From positions 3,534,001 to 3,598,000 of the forward strand of contig NZ_JAGJBY010000002.1 in the NCBI RefSeq assembly GCF_020010905.1: a stretch of DNA of 64,000 nucleotides, given 5' to 3'. The translations under genes and the position numbers were made by a program. Source of the stretch: Streptomyces acidiscabies (GTDB taxonomy: Bacteria > Actinomycetota > Actinomycetes > Streptomycetales > Streptomycetaceae). The notes under the pieces are model-generated. The model searched no databases, had not been told where the DNA came from, and was given only the letters and a program-made list of their open reading frames with translations. Below, in pieces: positions 27,817 through 35,585 of this stretch (position 1 is the first letter of the stretch; every line of letters begins with the position of its first letter).

Positions 27817-28617
27817 ATGCCGATCGATCTGCGCGCGGAACTCGAACCCCGCGTCGCCCACCGCCTCGACGACCACCTGACGGCCGCCCGGGACTGGATG
27901 CCGCACGACCTCGTGCCCTGGTCCCTCGCCTGGGACTTCGACAGCTCCCCCTGGCACCCCGGACAGTCCCGGCTGCCCGAACCCGCCCGCACCGCGCTCA
28001 CGTCCCTCCTCGCCGAGGAGGAGGACCTGCCGCGCCGGCACGCCGCTCTCGCCGCCGTCTACGGCCGGCGGGGCGCCTGGGCGCAGTGGCTGCACCGCTG
28101 GACCGCCGAGCAGCAGCGCCACGGGACCGCCCTGCGCGACTACCTCCTCACCACCCGCGCCGCCGACCCGGCCGAACTGGAGCGGGCCCGGCTGCGGACG
28201 CTGTGCGCGGTGCGCGGGGAGCCGGTGCGCGACCTCGCCCGCACGCTCGCGCGGCTCACCGTCCAGGAGGAGGCCGCCGCCGTCCGCTACCGGGCCGTCA
28301 CCGGCGTACCCGACTGCTGCGGTGCGCTGCTCGCGCGGATCGCCGGGGACAAGGAACTCCACGCGCGCTTCCACCGTTGTCTTCTCGACGACGCCCTGCT
28401 GATCGACCCCTCCCGCACGGTCGCCGCGATCTGCGCCGAACTGCTCGCGCCCGAGCTGTCCGACGGGTACGGCCTCGGCGTCCACCTCGACCGGGTGGTC
28501 CGGCCGCTCCTCGGTCACTGGCGGCTGTCCGAGCTGCCGGGCCTCTCCGCGGACGCGCTCCGGCATCTCGATGCGGTCGACGCGCTGCTGAGCACACCCG
28601 CCGGGGCGCTGTTGTGA
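27817..28617 (+). CDS. Acyl-ACP desaturase-like protein with degenerate diiron site
   Basis: A 266-aa helical protein of the type-2 fatty acid desaturase (ferritin-like) family. Relic motifs are LAEEEDLPRRH, WTAEQQRHG (~96-102), LTVQEEAAAVRY and AGDKELHARF (~177-181). In active enzymes the second and fourth read EExRH and DExRH, with Glu three residues before His as iron ligand. Here those positions are Gln and Lys, so two of six expected ligands are lost. Oxygen activation is therefore doubtful, and a binding or regulatory role is possible. The stop overlaps the acetyltransferase GTG, so they are co-translated. Confidence 0.75.
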   Translation: MPIDLRAELEPRVAHRLDDHLTAARDWMPHDLVPWSLAWDFDSSPWHPGQSRLPEPARTALTSLLAEEEDLPRRHAALAAVYGRRGAWAQWLHRWTAEQQRHGTALRDYLLTTRAADPAELERARLRTLCAVRGEPVRDLARTLARLTVQEEAAAVRYRAVTGVPDCCGALLARIAGDKELHARFHRCLLDDALLIDPSRTVAAICAELLAPELSDGYGLGVHLDRVVRPLLGHWRLSELPGLSADALRHLDAVDALLSTPAGALL

Positions 28618-29096
28618 CCGTGTCCGTCCGCACCGGGGACACCGGCGACTACGACGCCGTCCGCGCGCTGCACGCCCGCTGTTCCGTCGCGACCCGGGCG
28701 CGGCGCTACCACACCGGGACACCGCAGCTCACGCGTCCCGCGTGGGAGCGGATGAGCGGGCCCCTCGCCGGGTGCACGCTCCTCGCGACACCCTTCGGGC
28801 TGCCCGAGCGGGTCGTCGCCGTGGGGCATCTCCTCTACGAACGCCACCCCGACGTCGCCGAGTTGGCCGTCCTCGTCGAGGACACCTGGCAGTCCCACGG
28901 GCTCGGCGGCGTCCTCTCCCGGCGCCTGTACGGGCTCGCCCACTTCATGCGGGTCCGCACGATCGTCGCCTACGTCGCCACCGACAACATCCGCGCCCGC
29001 CGCATGGTCCAGGGCCTCGCCCGCACCGCCGGCGGCCACGGCCCCGACGTCCACCTCCTCTCCGACTCCGACGTCCTCGAAACGGTCCTCTCCTAA
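28614..29096 (+). CDS. GNAT-family N-acetyltransferase
   Basis: A 160-aa acetyltransferase starting at GTG 28614, overlapping the desaturase-like stop by four bases. The acetyl-CoA loop is seen as VEDTWQSHGLGGVLSRRLYG, a Q/R-x-x-G-x-G/A-like motif after the AELAVLVED strand, followed by the VAYVATDNIRARRMVQ strand-helix. The partner substrate is unknown. Coupling to the desaturase-like protein suggests a shared task in acyl or amine modification. Confidence 0.85.
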   Translation: MTVSVRTGDTGDYDAVRALHARCSVATRARRYHTGTPQLTRPAWERMSGPLAGCTLLATPFGLPERVVAVGHLLYERHPDVAELAVLVEDTWQSHGLGGVLSRRLYGLAHFMRVRTIVAYVATDNIRARRMVQGLARTAGGHGPDVHLLSDSDVLETVLS

Positions 29097-29115
29097 CCGC
29101 CGCGGAAGGTCTTTG

Positions 29116-30231
29116 ATGCGCTGGTCCCGCCCTGCACGTTGGCTGACGGTCTGGTATGCGCGGGTGTTCCTGCGCTCACTGCGGCATCTGGATCCGCGGG
29201 GGGTGCATCGGGGCAACGGGGTTTATGTGCCGGGGGGTTGGGGGGAGAGGGTGAGGGGTTCGGTGGGGGTGAGGGCTTCTTCGGGTGGGGGTTCAGCCGG
29301 GGGCGCGGGTACGGGGGTGAGGTCGCGTCTGAGTTCGGGGGAGGTCGGGGTGGTGAGGTCGGTGGGGGTGGCGGTCGCCGTGGTTTTCGGTGGGGCCGGA
29401 GCGGGGGTTTCCCCGGGGGCGGTCGGTGATGAGATCCGGCTCGTGGTCGTCGGGGACTCCACCGCGCTCGGGATCGGGGTGGGGGAGGCGCGGCAGGCGC
29501 CGGGGGCCGTGCTGGGGCAGTGGCTCGCCGAGGAGACGGGGCGGGCCGTACGGGTGTGGGTGTACGGGCGGTTCGGGGCCACGACGTCGTCGCTCGCGGG
29601 GAAGGTCGAGCAGGCGGTGACCGTGCGGCCGGATCTCGTGGTCGTGCTCACGGGCGCCAACGACAGCCTGCTGCCGGTGCCGTTGGGGCGGGCCGCGCGG
29701 GCGCTCGGGCGGCATGTGCGGCGGCTCGTGGGGGAGGGGGCGGCCGTGGTGGCGGCGGTGAGTCCCGACGCCGGGTGCGGGGGCGCGATCCCCGGGTTCC
29801 TCGGCCGGCTGCTGTCCCTGCGGTGCCGGAAGCTGGGCCGGCTCCAGGCGCGCCACGCGCTGAAGGCCGGCGCGCGGATCGTCTCCTTCCGCGACGACGA
29901 CTTCCGTACGCACCGCTCCCGGCTGATCGCGCCCGACGGCTTCCACCCCTCGGCGGCGGGCTACGAACTCCACGCGGGCCGCCTGATGCACGCGATGCTG
30001 GCGTCCCTCGCGAACCCCCAACTACCGGCGGTCCACGCGGCTTTGTGCCTACGCCGCACCGACTCCCTGCGCTCGACGTCCCGTCGGGTGGCCCGCACCC
30101 CCAACTCCCACGCCGCACCCACCACTTCGAGCGCCGAGTACGAGGTACAGGTACTCCCGCCGAAACGCCGCCGCCAGGGGTTCGTGCCGGGCCAGAAGGA
30201 GGGGAAGACGCCGACGCGCACAGAGTCCTGA
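29116..30231 (+). CDS. SGNH/GDSL hydrolase
   Basis: A 371-aa hydrolase. After an N-terminal basic helix comes a Gly/Ser/Val-rich low-complexity linker (about residues 40-95), then block I VVVGDSTALG (Ser near 114), block III GANDS near 178 and block V DGFHPSAAGY near 273, giving the Ser-Asp-His triad of GDSL esterases. The C-terminal ~65 residues are basic and disordered. GGAAGG precedes ATG 29116. It converges on the TetR gene with 11 bp between. The substrate is unknown, probably an ester or acetylated sugar. Confidence 0.88.
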   Translation: MRWSRPARWLTVWYARVFLRSLRHLDPRGVHRGNGVYVPGGWGERVRGSVGVRASSGGGSAGGAGTGVRSRLSSGEVGVVRSVGVAVAVVFGGAGAGVSPGAVGDEIRLVVVGDSTALGIGVGEARQAPGAVLGQWLAEETGRAVRVWVYGRFGATTSSLAGKVEQAVTVRPDLVVVLTGANDSLLPVPLGRAARALGRHVRRLVGEGAAVVAAVSPDAGCGGAIPGFLGRLLSLRCRKLGRLQARHALKAGARIVSFRDDDFRTHRSRLIAPDGFHPSAAGYELHAGRLMHAMLASLANPQLPAVHAALCLRRTDSLRSTSRRVARTPNSHAAPTTSSAEYEVQVLPPKRRRQGFVPGQKEGKTPTRTES

Positions 30232-30242
30232 GGACGTCCCCC

Positions 30243-30887
30243 TCACCCCACCCCCACCGAAAGAACCCCCAACTCCCGTGCCCGGCCCAGGCACCCCTCC
30301 GTATCGGCGTGGGACTGAAGGGCCGGGAGCAGGAGGCGCCACATGTCCGTCACCGCCTCCTCCACGTCCTCGCGGCGCGAGAGCGCGTCGGAGACCGTGT
30401 GCGTGCCGAAGAACGCAGCGATGACGGTGCGGGCGGCGCGGGGGATGTCGACGGTGGGGGAGAGCTCGCCGGCGGTGCGGGACTCCGTGAGGACGCCGGC
30501 GACCGTCGAGATCCAGCCCATGAACGGCACCGGCAACTCAGCGGAGATCGCGTGCCGTTCGTTCCAGAGCCGGTTCCCGGCCCGGACGACGTGGTCGTCA
30601 CGGAACTCCCGGGCGACCTCGAAGCTCAGCAGGACGAGCCGCTCCAGCGCGCTGCCGCCCCGCCGCAGGCACCTGGCGACGACCGGCGGCCAGTGCGCGA
30701 AGTGCGCCTCGACGACGCTGCGCGCGAGTTCCTCCTTGCTGCCGAAGTGGAAGTAGAGCGCCCCGCTCGTGTACCCGCTGACCCGCGCCACGTCGGAAAT
30801 GCTGGTGCCCGCGTATCCGTACTCCTCGAAGAGCTTCGCAGCCGCGACGAGAATGGCCTTCCTGGTCGTTTCCGCGCGTTCCTGCAT
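30243..30887 (-). CDS. Gamma-butyrolactone receptor-like TetR regulator (ArpA/ScbR type)
   Basis: A 214-aa TetR protein. The HTH (TSISDVARVSGYTSGALYFHF-type, residues ~28-50) ends in the GALYFHFGSKEELA signature of butyrolactone receptors. The C-terminal ligand domain has NRLWNERHAISAELPVPF and MGWISTVAGVLTE as in ArpA/ScbR relatives. It is divergent from an AfsA homologue, the standard arrangement in which the receptor represses both genes until the lactone accumulates. A genuine receptor is more likely than a pseudo-receptor because the synthase lies beside it, but ligand binding is inferred. Confidence 0.85.
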   Translation of the reverse strand: MQERAETTRKAILVAAAKLFEEYGYAGTSISDVARVSGYTSGALYFHFGSKEELARSVVEAHFAHWPPVVARCLRRGGSALERLVLLSFEVAREFRDDHVVRAGNRLWNERHAISAELPVPFMGWISTVAGVLTESRTAGELSPTVDIPRAARTVIAAFFGTHTVSDALSRREDVEEAVTDMWRLLLPALQSHADTEGCLGRARELGVLSVGVG

Positions 30888-30952
30888 CTCCGCCTCCGGG
30901 TCGTGGGGTGGCTCATCCGCCTTTCAGGTGATCTATAGGCACGGCGGGAAAA

Positions 30953-30982
30953 TGTCAGAAGCGACACGGCGAAACATTGTTT
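30953..30982. promoter_or_regulatory. Candidate autoregulatory element (ARE-like) between receptor and AfsA genes
   Basis: The 105-bp divergent gap is A+T-rich compared with its surroundings. It contains AAACATTGTTT (30972-30982), an 11-bp perfect palindrome, and an inverted repeat TGTC (30953-30956) / GACA (30963-30966). ARE boxes bound by ArpA-type receptors are similar A/T-flanked palindromes, but the match to a full ARE is not exact. Confidence 0.45.
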
Positions 30983-30992
30983 TCATGATTTT

Positions 30993-31916
30993 ATGTCTGA
31001 AACTCTTGTCATTCAGCCCGACTTGTCCGCCGCCCCGCAGACCCCGGCCTGGGACCGCACGGTCCCCCGCCACCTGGTCCACCGCCGCTCGGTCGCGGAG
31101 GTCCTGCTCACGGACGCGCTCAGAGTCTCGGACACCCGCTTCCTGATCGCCGCGCAGTGGCCGCTGCGCCACTCCACGTTCCGCCCCGACCCCGAGGGCC
31201 GCCACGACCCGGTGTTCGTGGTGGAGACGATCCGTCAGATGGGCCTGCTGATCCCCCGCGTGTTCCTGGGCAGCCCCCCGGACACCCGCCTCCTCATCAG
31301 AACCGTCGGCTTCACCCTGGACCCCGCCGCCGAACCCCGCACGGCGTACGGCGCGAGCGACGTCCTGTGCGAGGCGGAACTGTCGGACGTACGCCAAGTC
31401 CCGTCCCGCCCGGGCCCGTTGTCGCTGGCGATGAAGGTCGCGTTCTCCTGCGCCGGTGTCCCCTTCGGCCACGCGGAGGGCCGCCTGCGCACCCTGACCC
31501 CGCACCAGTACACCGCCCTGCGCACCGGCCGCGCCCAGCGCCCGCCGCTCGGCCTCGCCGGGGAGCGCCCCGGACCCGCCGAGGTCGGGGTGGCCGGCGA
31601 GGGCGGGGTGATGGTCCGCCGGGCGCCGGACGGCACCGTGCGCGTCGACCCCGCCGACCTCGGCCACCCCCTCTTCTTCGACCACCCCAGCGACCACGTC
31701 CCCGGCATGGTCCTGCTGGAGTCGGCGCGCCAGGCCGCCTGCCTCGCCCTCGGGCGCGGGGCCAGGCTCCTCGGCGCGGACCTGAGGGCGACCGGCTTCA
31801 CGGAGTGGACACCCGCGGCGAGCTTCGAGTGCACGCCGGGGGAGGGGAGTTGGGGCTTCAAGGTCGTACAGGAGGGGGTGGCGACGGCGGCGGGGACGCT
31901 GACTTTCGGACACTGA
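30993..31916 (+). CDS. AfsA-family gamma-butyrolactone synthase
   Basis: A 307-aa AfsA/ScbA homologue, the enzyme that condenses a beta-ketoacyl-ACP with dihydroxyacetone phosphate in butyrolactone autoregulator synthesis. Two hotdog AfsA repeats are visible: the first around VPRHLVHRRSVAEVLLTD to DPVFVVETIRQMGLL, the second around HPLFFDHPSDHVPGMVLLE with RQAACLALG. The ATG at 30993 is the only sensible start, and its first codons are unusually A/T-rich. It is divergent from the receptor gene. No butenolide phosphate reductase is in the window. Confidence 0.9.
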   Translation: MSETLVIQPDLSAAPQTPAWDRTVPRHLVHRRSVAEVLLTDALRVSDTRFLIAAQWPLRHSTFRPDPEGRHDPVFVVETIRQMGLLIPRVFLGSPPDTRLLIRTVGFTLDPAAEPRTAYGASDVLCEAELSDVRQVPSRPGPLSLAMKVAFSCAGVPFGHAEGRLRTLTPHQYTALRTGRAQRPPLGLAGERPGPAEVGVAGEGGVMVRRAPDGTVRVDPADLGHPLFFDHPSDHVPGMVLLESARQAACLALGRGARLLGADLRATGFTEWTPAASFECTPGEGSWGFKVVQEGVATAAGTLTFGH

Positions 31917-31979
31917 CCGCGCGATTGTCGGGGTCGCCAGCCGGCCACCACCCGGCGTCAAGGCCCTAAGGTCACCCCC

Positions 31980-32609
31980 ATGCGCCTGGCCCTCCTGCAC
32001 ACCTCCCCCGCCCACATCCCCGTCTTCGACGCCCTGCGCGACGAACACCACCCGGCCCTGGCCCTGCGCCACCACGTGGACGAGACCCTCCTCGCCAGGG
32101 CCCGCGTGGAGGGCCCGGAAGCGGTCGCGCCCGCCGTGCGGGAGGCGTTGGAGCGGGCCGTCGCGGAGGGCGTGGACGCGGTGCTGTGCACGTGCTCGTC
32201 GATCGGCGGGGTCGCGGAGGAACAGGGCGAGGGACTCGCCGTACCCGTCATCAGGGTGGACCGCCCGATGGCCGCCGAGGCGGTCGCCGCCGGGGAGCGG
32301 ATCGTCGTCCTCGGGACGGTCGCCAGCACGCTCGCACCGACCGCCGCCCTGGTCACCGAGGAGGCGGGCGGCCGTCCGGTCACCGTGCGGACGGTCCTGG
32401 TCGAGGGCGTCTGGGAGCTGTTCGAGGCCGGGGACGCGGAGGGGTACGCCCGTGCGGTCGCCGACGCGGTGGACGCGGTGACCGGCGCCGACGCGATCGT
32501 GCTGGCGCAGGCGTCGATGACCCCGGCGCAGGGCCTCGCCCGGACGCCGGTACCGGTGTTCTCCAGCCCCCGGCCGGGTCTCGCGGCAGCCGCCGCACAG
32601 TGTGTTTGA
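31980..32609 (+). CDS. Asp/Glu racemase-superfamily protein with a single active-site Cys
   Basis: A 209-aa protein of the aspartate/glutamate/hydantoin racemase and arylmalonate decarboxylase fold. The first catalytic Cys is in VLCTCSSIGGVA near 70. The second half repeats the fold, but where racemases have a second Cys this protein reads IVLAQASMTP (~172). A one-Cys site is seen in arylmalonate decarboxylase-like enzymes and rules out the classical two-base racemisation. ATG 31980 follows AfsA by 63 bp on the same strand, so co-transcription is possible. Confidence 0.78.
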   Translation: MRLALLHTSPAHIPVFDALRDEHHPALALRHHVDETLLARARVEGPEAVAPAVREALERAVAEGVDAVLCTCSSIGGVAEEQGEGLAVPVIRVDRPMAAEAVAAGERIVVLGTVASTLAPTAALVTEEAGGRPVTVRTVLVEGVWELFEAGDAEGYARAVADAVDAVTGADAIVLAQASMTPAQGLARTPVPVFSSPRPGLAAAAAQCV

Positions 32610-32718
32610 AACCACAAGTACCCGGTGATCAAGATCGCCCTACCATGAGTCTCCGACGACTTGATGCCCTTTCAGGCCGCCCCCACCATGGGCCGAAAGA
32701 CCGGACGAGGCGAGGCAC

Positions 32719-34170
32719 ATGACCCCCACACCCTCCCGACGCACTCTGCTCCAGGGCCTGGCCGCCGGTACGGCCGTGGTCGCGTTCGACCCCGTCACCC
32801 GCAGCTGGGCCGCGACGGCCGACAGCGCCTTCGCGGCGGTCCCGCCCCTGGACGGCACCCTGCTCACCGACCCCGCGTCCCTCGCGGCGGCGGCCGACGA
32901 CTACGGCCACATCGTGCACCGCACCCCGGCCGCCGTCCTGCGCCCCGGCTCGGTCGACGACGTCGTCACGATGATCCGCTTCTGCAACACCCACGCCATC
33001 GACGTCGCCCCGCGCGGCCAGGGTCACGGCACCTTCGGCCAGGCCCAGGTGCCGGACGGCGTGATCATCGAGACGAGCCCGCTGAACCACATCGGCACGC
33101 CGGGGAACGGCAGGGTGACCGTCGGCGCGGGCGCCGTGTGGAGCGACGTCCTGCGCGCGACTCTCCGACACGGCCTCACGCCACCGGTGTTCACCGACTA
33201 TATCGAGCTGTCCGTCGGCGGCACCCTCTCGGTCGGCGGCATCGGCGGCCAGACCCACCGGCACGGCGCCCAGGTCGACAACGTCCTCGCCCTCGACGTC
33301 GTCACCGGCGCGGGCGAACGCGTGCACTGCTCCCCGACCCGCCGCGCCGACCTCTTCCACGCCGTCCTCGCGGGCCTCGGCCAGTGCGCGGTCATCGTCG
33401 CCGCGACCCTGCGCCTGGTCCCGGCGCCCACCGCCGCGACCGTCCGCCACTACCTCCTCCCGTACACCGACCTCGACACCTTCCTCACCGACCAGCGCAC
33501 CCTCACGCGGGAGCGCCGCTTCGACTACGTCGAGGGCCAGGTCACCGCCGACAAGAACGGCGCCTTCACGTCGTACGTCCTGGAGGCGGTCGCCTACGAC
33601 GCCGAGGTCCCCGAGCCGACGCTGCTCGCAGGTCTGTCGTACGACCCGGCGGGCGTGCAGCGGACCACGCCGACGTACTTCGACTTCGTCAACCGGGTCG
33701 GGCCGGTGGCCGAGGAGCTGAAGAAGTCCGGGATCTGGGCGTACGCGCACCCCTGGCTGAACCTGCTGATCCCGGGCGAGCGGACCGCCGAGGTGACCCG
33801 GGAGATCCTCGCCGGGGTCACCGCCGCCGACGTCGGCGCCGGGCTGATCCTGCTCTACCCCCTCGACCGGGCCCGCCTGCACACCCCGCTGCTGCCCATG
33901 CCGGACGACCCGGTTCCGTACCTGTTCGCGATCCTCGCGGCGACCCCGCCCGCCGACACGGCCACCGTCGACCGGCTCCTCGCCGCCAACCGCGCTGCGT
34001 ACGAGCGGACCGCGGCGGCCGGCGGGACGCAGTACCCGGTGGGGTCCATCCCGTTTCGGCCGCAGGACTGGCGGACGCACTTCGGCGCGGTCTGGCCGCA
34101 GCTCGCGGCGGCGAAACACACGTACGACCCCCGGGGTGTCCTCGTGCCGGGGCAGGGCGTCTTCGGCTGA
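32719..34170 (+). CDS. Secreted FAD-linked oxidase, cytokinin-dehydrogenase-like
   Basis: A 483-aa flavoprotein with a Tat-type N-terminus (SRRTLLQGLAAGTAVVAF). The FAD-binding PCMH domain has APRGQGHGTFGQAQ near 100, where the His corresponds to the covalent FAD attachment site of cytokinin dehydrogenases. VFTDYIELSVGGTLSVGG and THRHGAQVDNVLALDVVTG closely follow the plant enzyme pattern. The C-terminus ends KHTYDPRGVLVPGQGVF. The reaction would be oxidative side-chain removal from an N6-substituted adenine or a related amine. ATG 32719 is in a good family position. Confidence 0.85.
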   Translation: MTPTPSRRTLLQGLAAGTAVVAFDPVTRSWAATADSAFAAVPPLDGTLLTDPASLAAAADDYGHIVHRTPAAVLRPGSVDDVVTMIRFCNTHAIDVAPRGQGHGTFGQAQVPDGVIIETSPLNHIGTPGNGRVTVGAGAVWSDVLRATLRHGLTPPVFTDYIELSVGGTLSVGGIGGQTHRHGAQVDNVLALDVVTGAGERVHCSPTRRADLFHAVLAGLGQCAVIVAATLRLVPAPTAATVRHYLLPYTDLDTFLTDQRTLTRERRFDYVEGQVTADKNGAFTSYVLEAVAYDAEVPEPTLLAGLSYDPAGVQRTTPTYFDFVNRVGPVAEELKKSGIWAYAHPWLNLLIPGERTAEVTREILAGVTAADVGAGLILLYPLDRARLHTPLLPMPDDPVPYLFAILAATPPADTATVDRLLAANRAAYERTAAAGGTQYPVGSIPFRPQDWRTHFGAVWPQLAAAKHTYDPRGVLVPGQGVFG

Positions 34171-34288
34171 AACGCGGTGACATGAGTCGAACCGATCGGG
34201 GTAAAAGAGCGGCTGATTCGCGGTCTTGCCCTGGCCGGTTCGCCCCGCTTACTTTTTGCCCTCCTGACGCCTGTACAGGGGGTTCACC

Positions 34289-35470
34289 ATGGCCGTACGC
34301 GGCCGGCACCGCCGATACCAGCCGACCCGGATCAACCGCGCCTCGCTCACCGTCACCGCAGGTGGCGCCGGTATGGCGCTGCCCCTCATAGGCGCCGGCA
34401 CCGCGCACGCCGCCGATGTCCACACCTGGAACAAGGTCGCGGCCTGCGAGTCCACGAACAACTGGAGCATCAATACCGGCAACGGCTACTACGGCGGCCT
34501 CCAGTTCACCCGGTCCACCTGGGAGGCGTACGGGGGTCTGCGGTACGCGGGGCGCGCGGATCTGGCCACCAAGGACCAGCAGATCGCGGTGGCCGAGAAG
34601 GTCCTCGACGGCCAGGGGCCCGGCGCGTGGCCGGTGTGCTCGGTGCGGGCGGGGCTGACGCGGGGCGGGAACGCGCCCGACATCGAGCCGGTCGCGCAGA
34701 AGAAGGCTGCCCCCGAGAAGGCGGTTCAGCAGAAGGCCGCCAAGAAGGCCAAGGCGCCGGACGTCAGAGCCCAGGCGACCCCGCAGTCCCGTGCCGGGCG
34801 CACCGAGATGTACACCGTCGTGCACGGCGACACGCTCTCCGGGATCGCCGACGAGCGGGACGTCCGGGGCGGGTGGCGGGGGCTGTACGCCGCGAACCGG
34901 AAGACCGTCGGCGCCGACCCCGATCTGATCCTGCCGGGGCAGCGGCTGAGCCTGGACGGGAAGAAGGCCGCCCAGGCGAAGGCTCCGGCCAAGGCCAAGC
35001 CTCATACCAAACCGCAGGCCAAGCCCAAGGCGACCAAGCCGAAGACGGTCACGAGCGAGCGGGGCGGTTCTCTCGTCGCCCCCGTCAACGCCGACACCGG
35101 CACGCGCTACCACGCCACCGGGTCCTCCTGGTCGAAGGGCTACCACACCGGCGTCGACTTCCCCGTCCCCACCGGGACCTCCGTGAAGGCGGTCGGCGCG
35201 GGCGAGGTCGTCAGCGCCGGGTGGAGCGGCTCCTTCGGCTACCAGGTCGTCATCCGGCACGCCGACGGCCGCTACACCCAGTACGCCCACCTCTCGGCGA
35301 TCTCCGTCAGGGACGGGCAGTCCGTCGGTGCGGGCCAGCGCATCGGCCGGTCGGGGTCCACGGGGAACAGCACGGGGCCGCACCTGCACTTCGAGGTACG
35401 GACGGGGCCCGGCTTCGGGTCCGACGTCGACCCGGTCGCGTACCTGCGGGCCGGGGGCGTCAAGATCTGA
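34289..35470 (+). CDS. Resuscitation-promoting-factor-like transglycosylase with LysM and M23 peptidase domains
   Basis: A 393-aa secreted cell-wall enzyme. The signal peptide is 1-~42 (ends HAAD). The Rpf/transglycosylase-like domain follows: WNKVAACESTNNWSINTGNGYYGGLQF, with the catalytic Glu in CES. A Lys/Ala linker leads to a LysM domain (YTVVHGDTLSGIA, 174-222), another basic linker, and an M23 metallopeptidase with HTGVDF (~286) and HLHFE (~365) zinc motifs. Joining muralytic and peptidase activities suggests a role in spore germination or growth. Purine-rich AGGGGG precedes ATG 34289. No ydaO riboswitch is recognisable in the short 118-bp leader. Confidence 0.93.
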   Translation: MAVRGRHRRYQPTRINRASLTVTAGGAGMALPLIGAGTAHAADVHTWNKVAACESTNNWSINTGNGYYGGLQFTRSTWEAYGGLRYAGRADLATKDQQIAVAEKVLDGQGPGAWPVCSVRAGLTRGGNAPDIEPVAQKKAAPEKAVQQKAAKKAKAPDVRAQATPQSRAGRTEMYTVVHGDTLSGIADERDVRGGWRGLYAANRKTVGADPDLILPGQRLSLDGKKAAQAKAPAKAKPHTKPQAKPKATKPKTVTSERGGSLVAPVNADTGTRYHATGSSWSKGYHTGVDFPVPTGTSVKAVGAGEVVSAGWSGSFGYQVVIRHADGRYTQYAHLSAISVRDGQSVGAGQRIGRSGSTGNSTGPHLHFEVRTGPGFGSDVDPVAYLRAGGVKI

Positions 35471-35585
35471 GCGGCCCAGACGTCGTCCGGTTCGCCCGCG
35501 CGCGGGCCGGCGCCGTCAGGATCCGGCCACACCGGTTCCGGTGCCGTCCGGCCCACCTGCGGGCCGGCGCGTCGTCAGGATCTGA
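35446..35585 (+). repeat. Triplicated 3'-end sequence after the Rpf-M23 gene
   Basis: Three diverged copies of a ~25-bp stretch containing GCGGGCCGG and ending near A(A/G)GATC lie at 35446-35470 (the last codons and stop of the Rpf-M23 gene), 35502-35525 and 35559-35585. The third overlaps the stop of the convergent EamA gene. A 14-bp palindrome GCCCGCGCGCGGGC (35494-35507) lies in between and may assist termination. The pattern looks like small tandem duplications of the gene end. Confidence 0.55.

Noticed and set aside
34171..34288. ydaO (cyclic di-AMP) riboswitch before the Rpf-type gene
   Set aside because: Such switches are common before rpf genes, but this leader is only 118 bp and lacks recognisable conserved segments.
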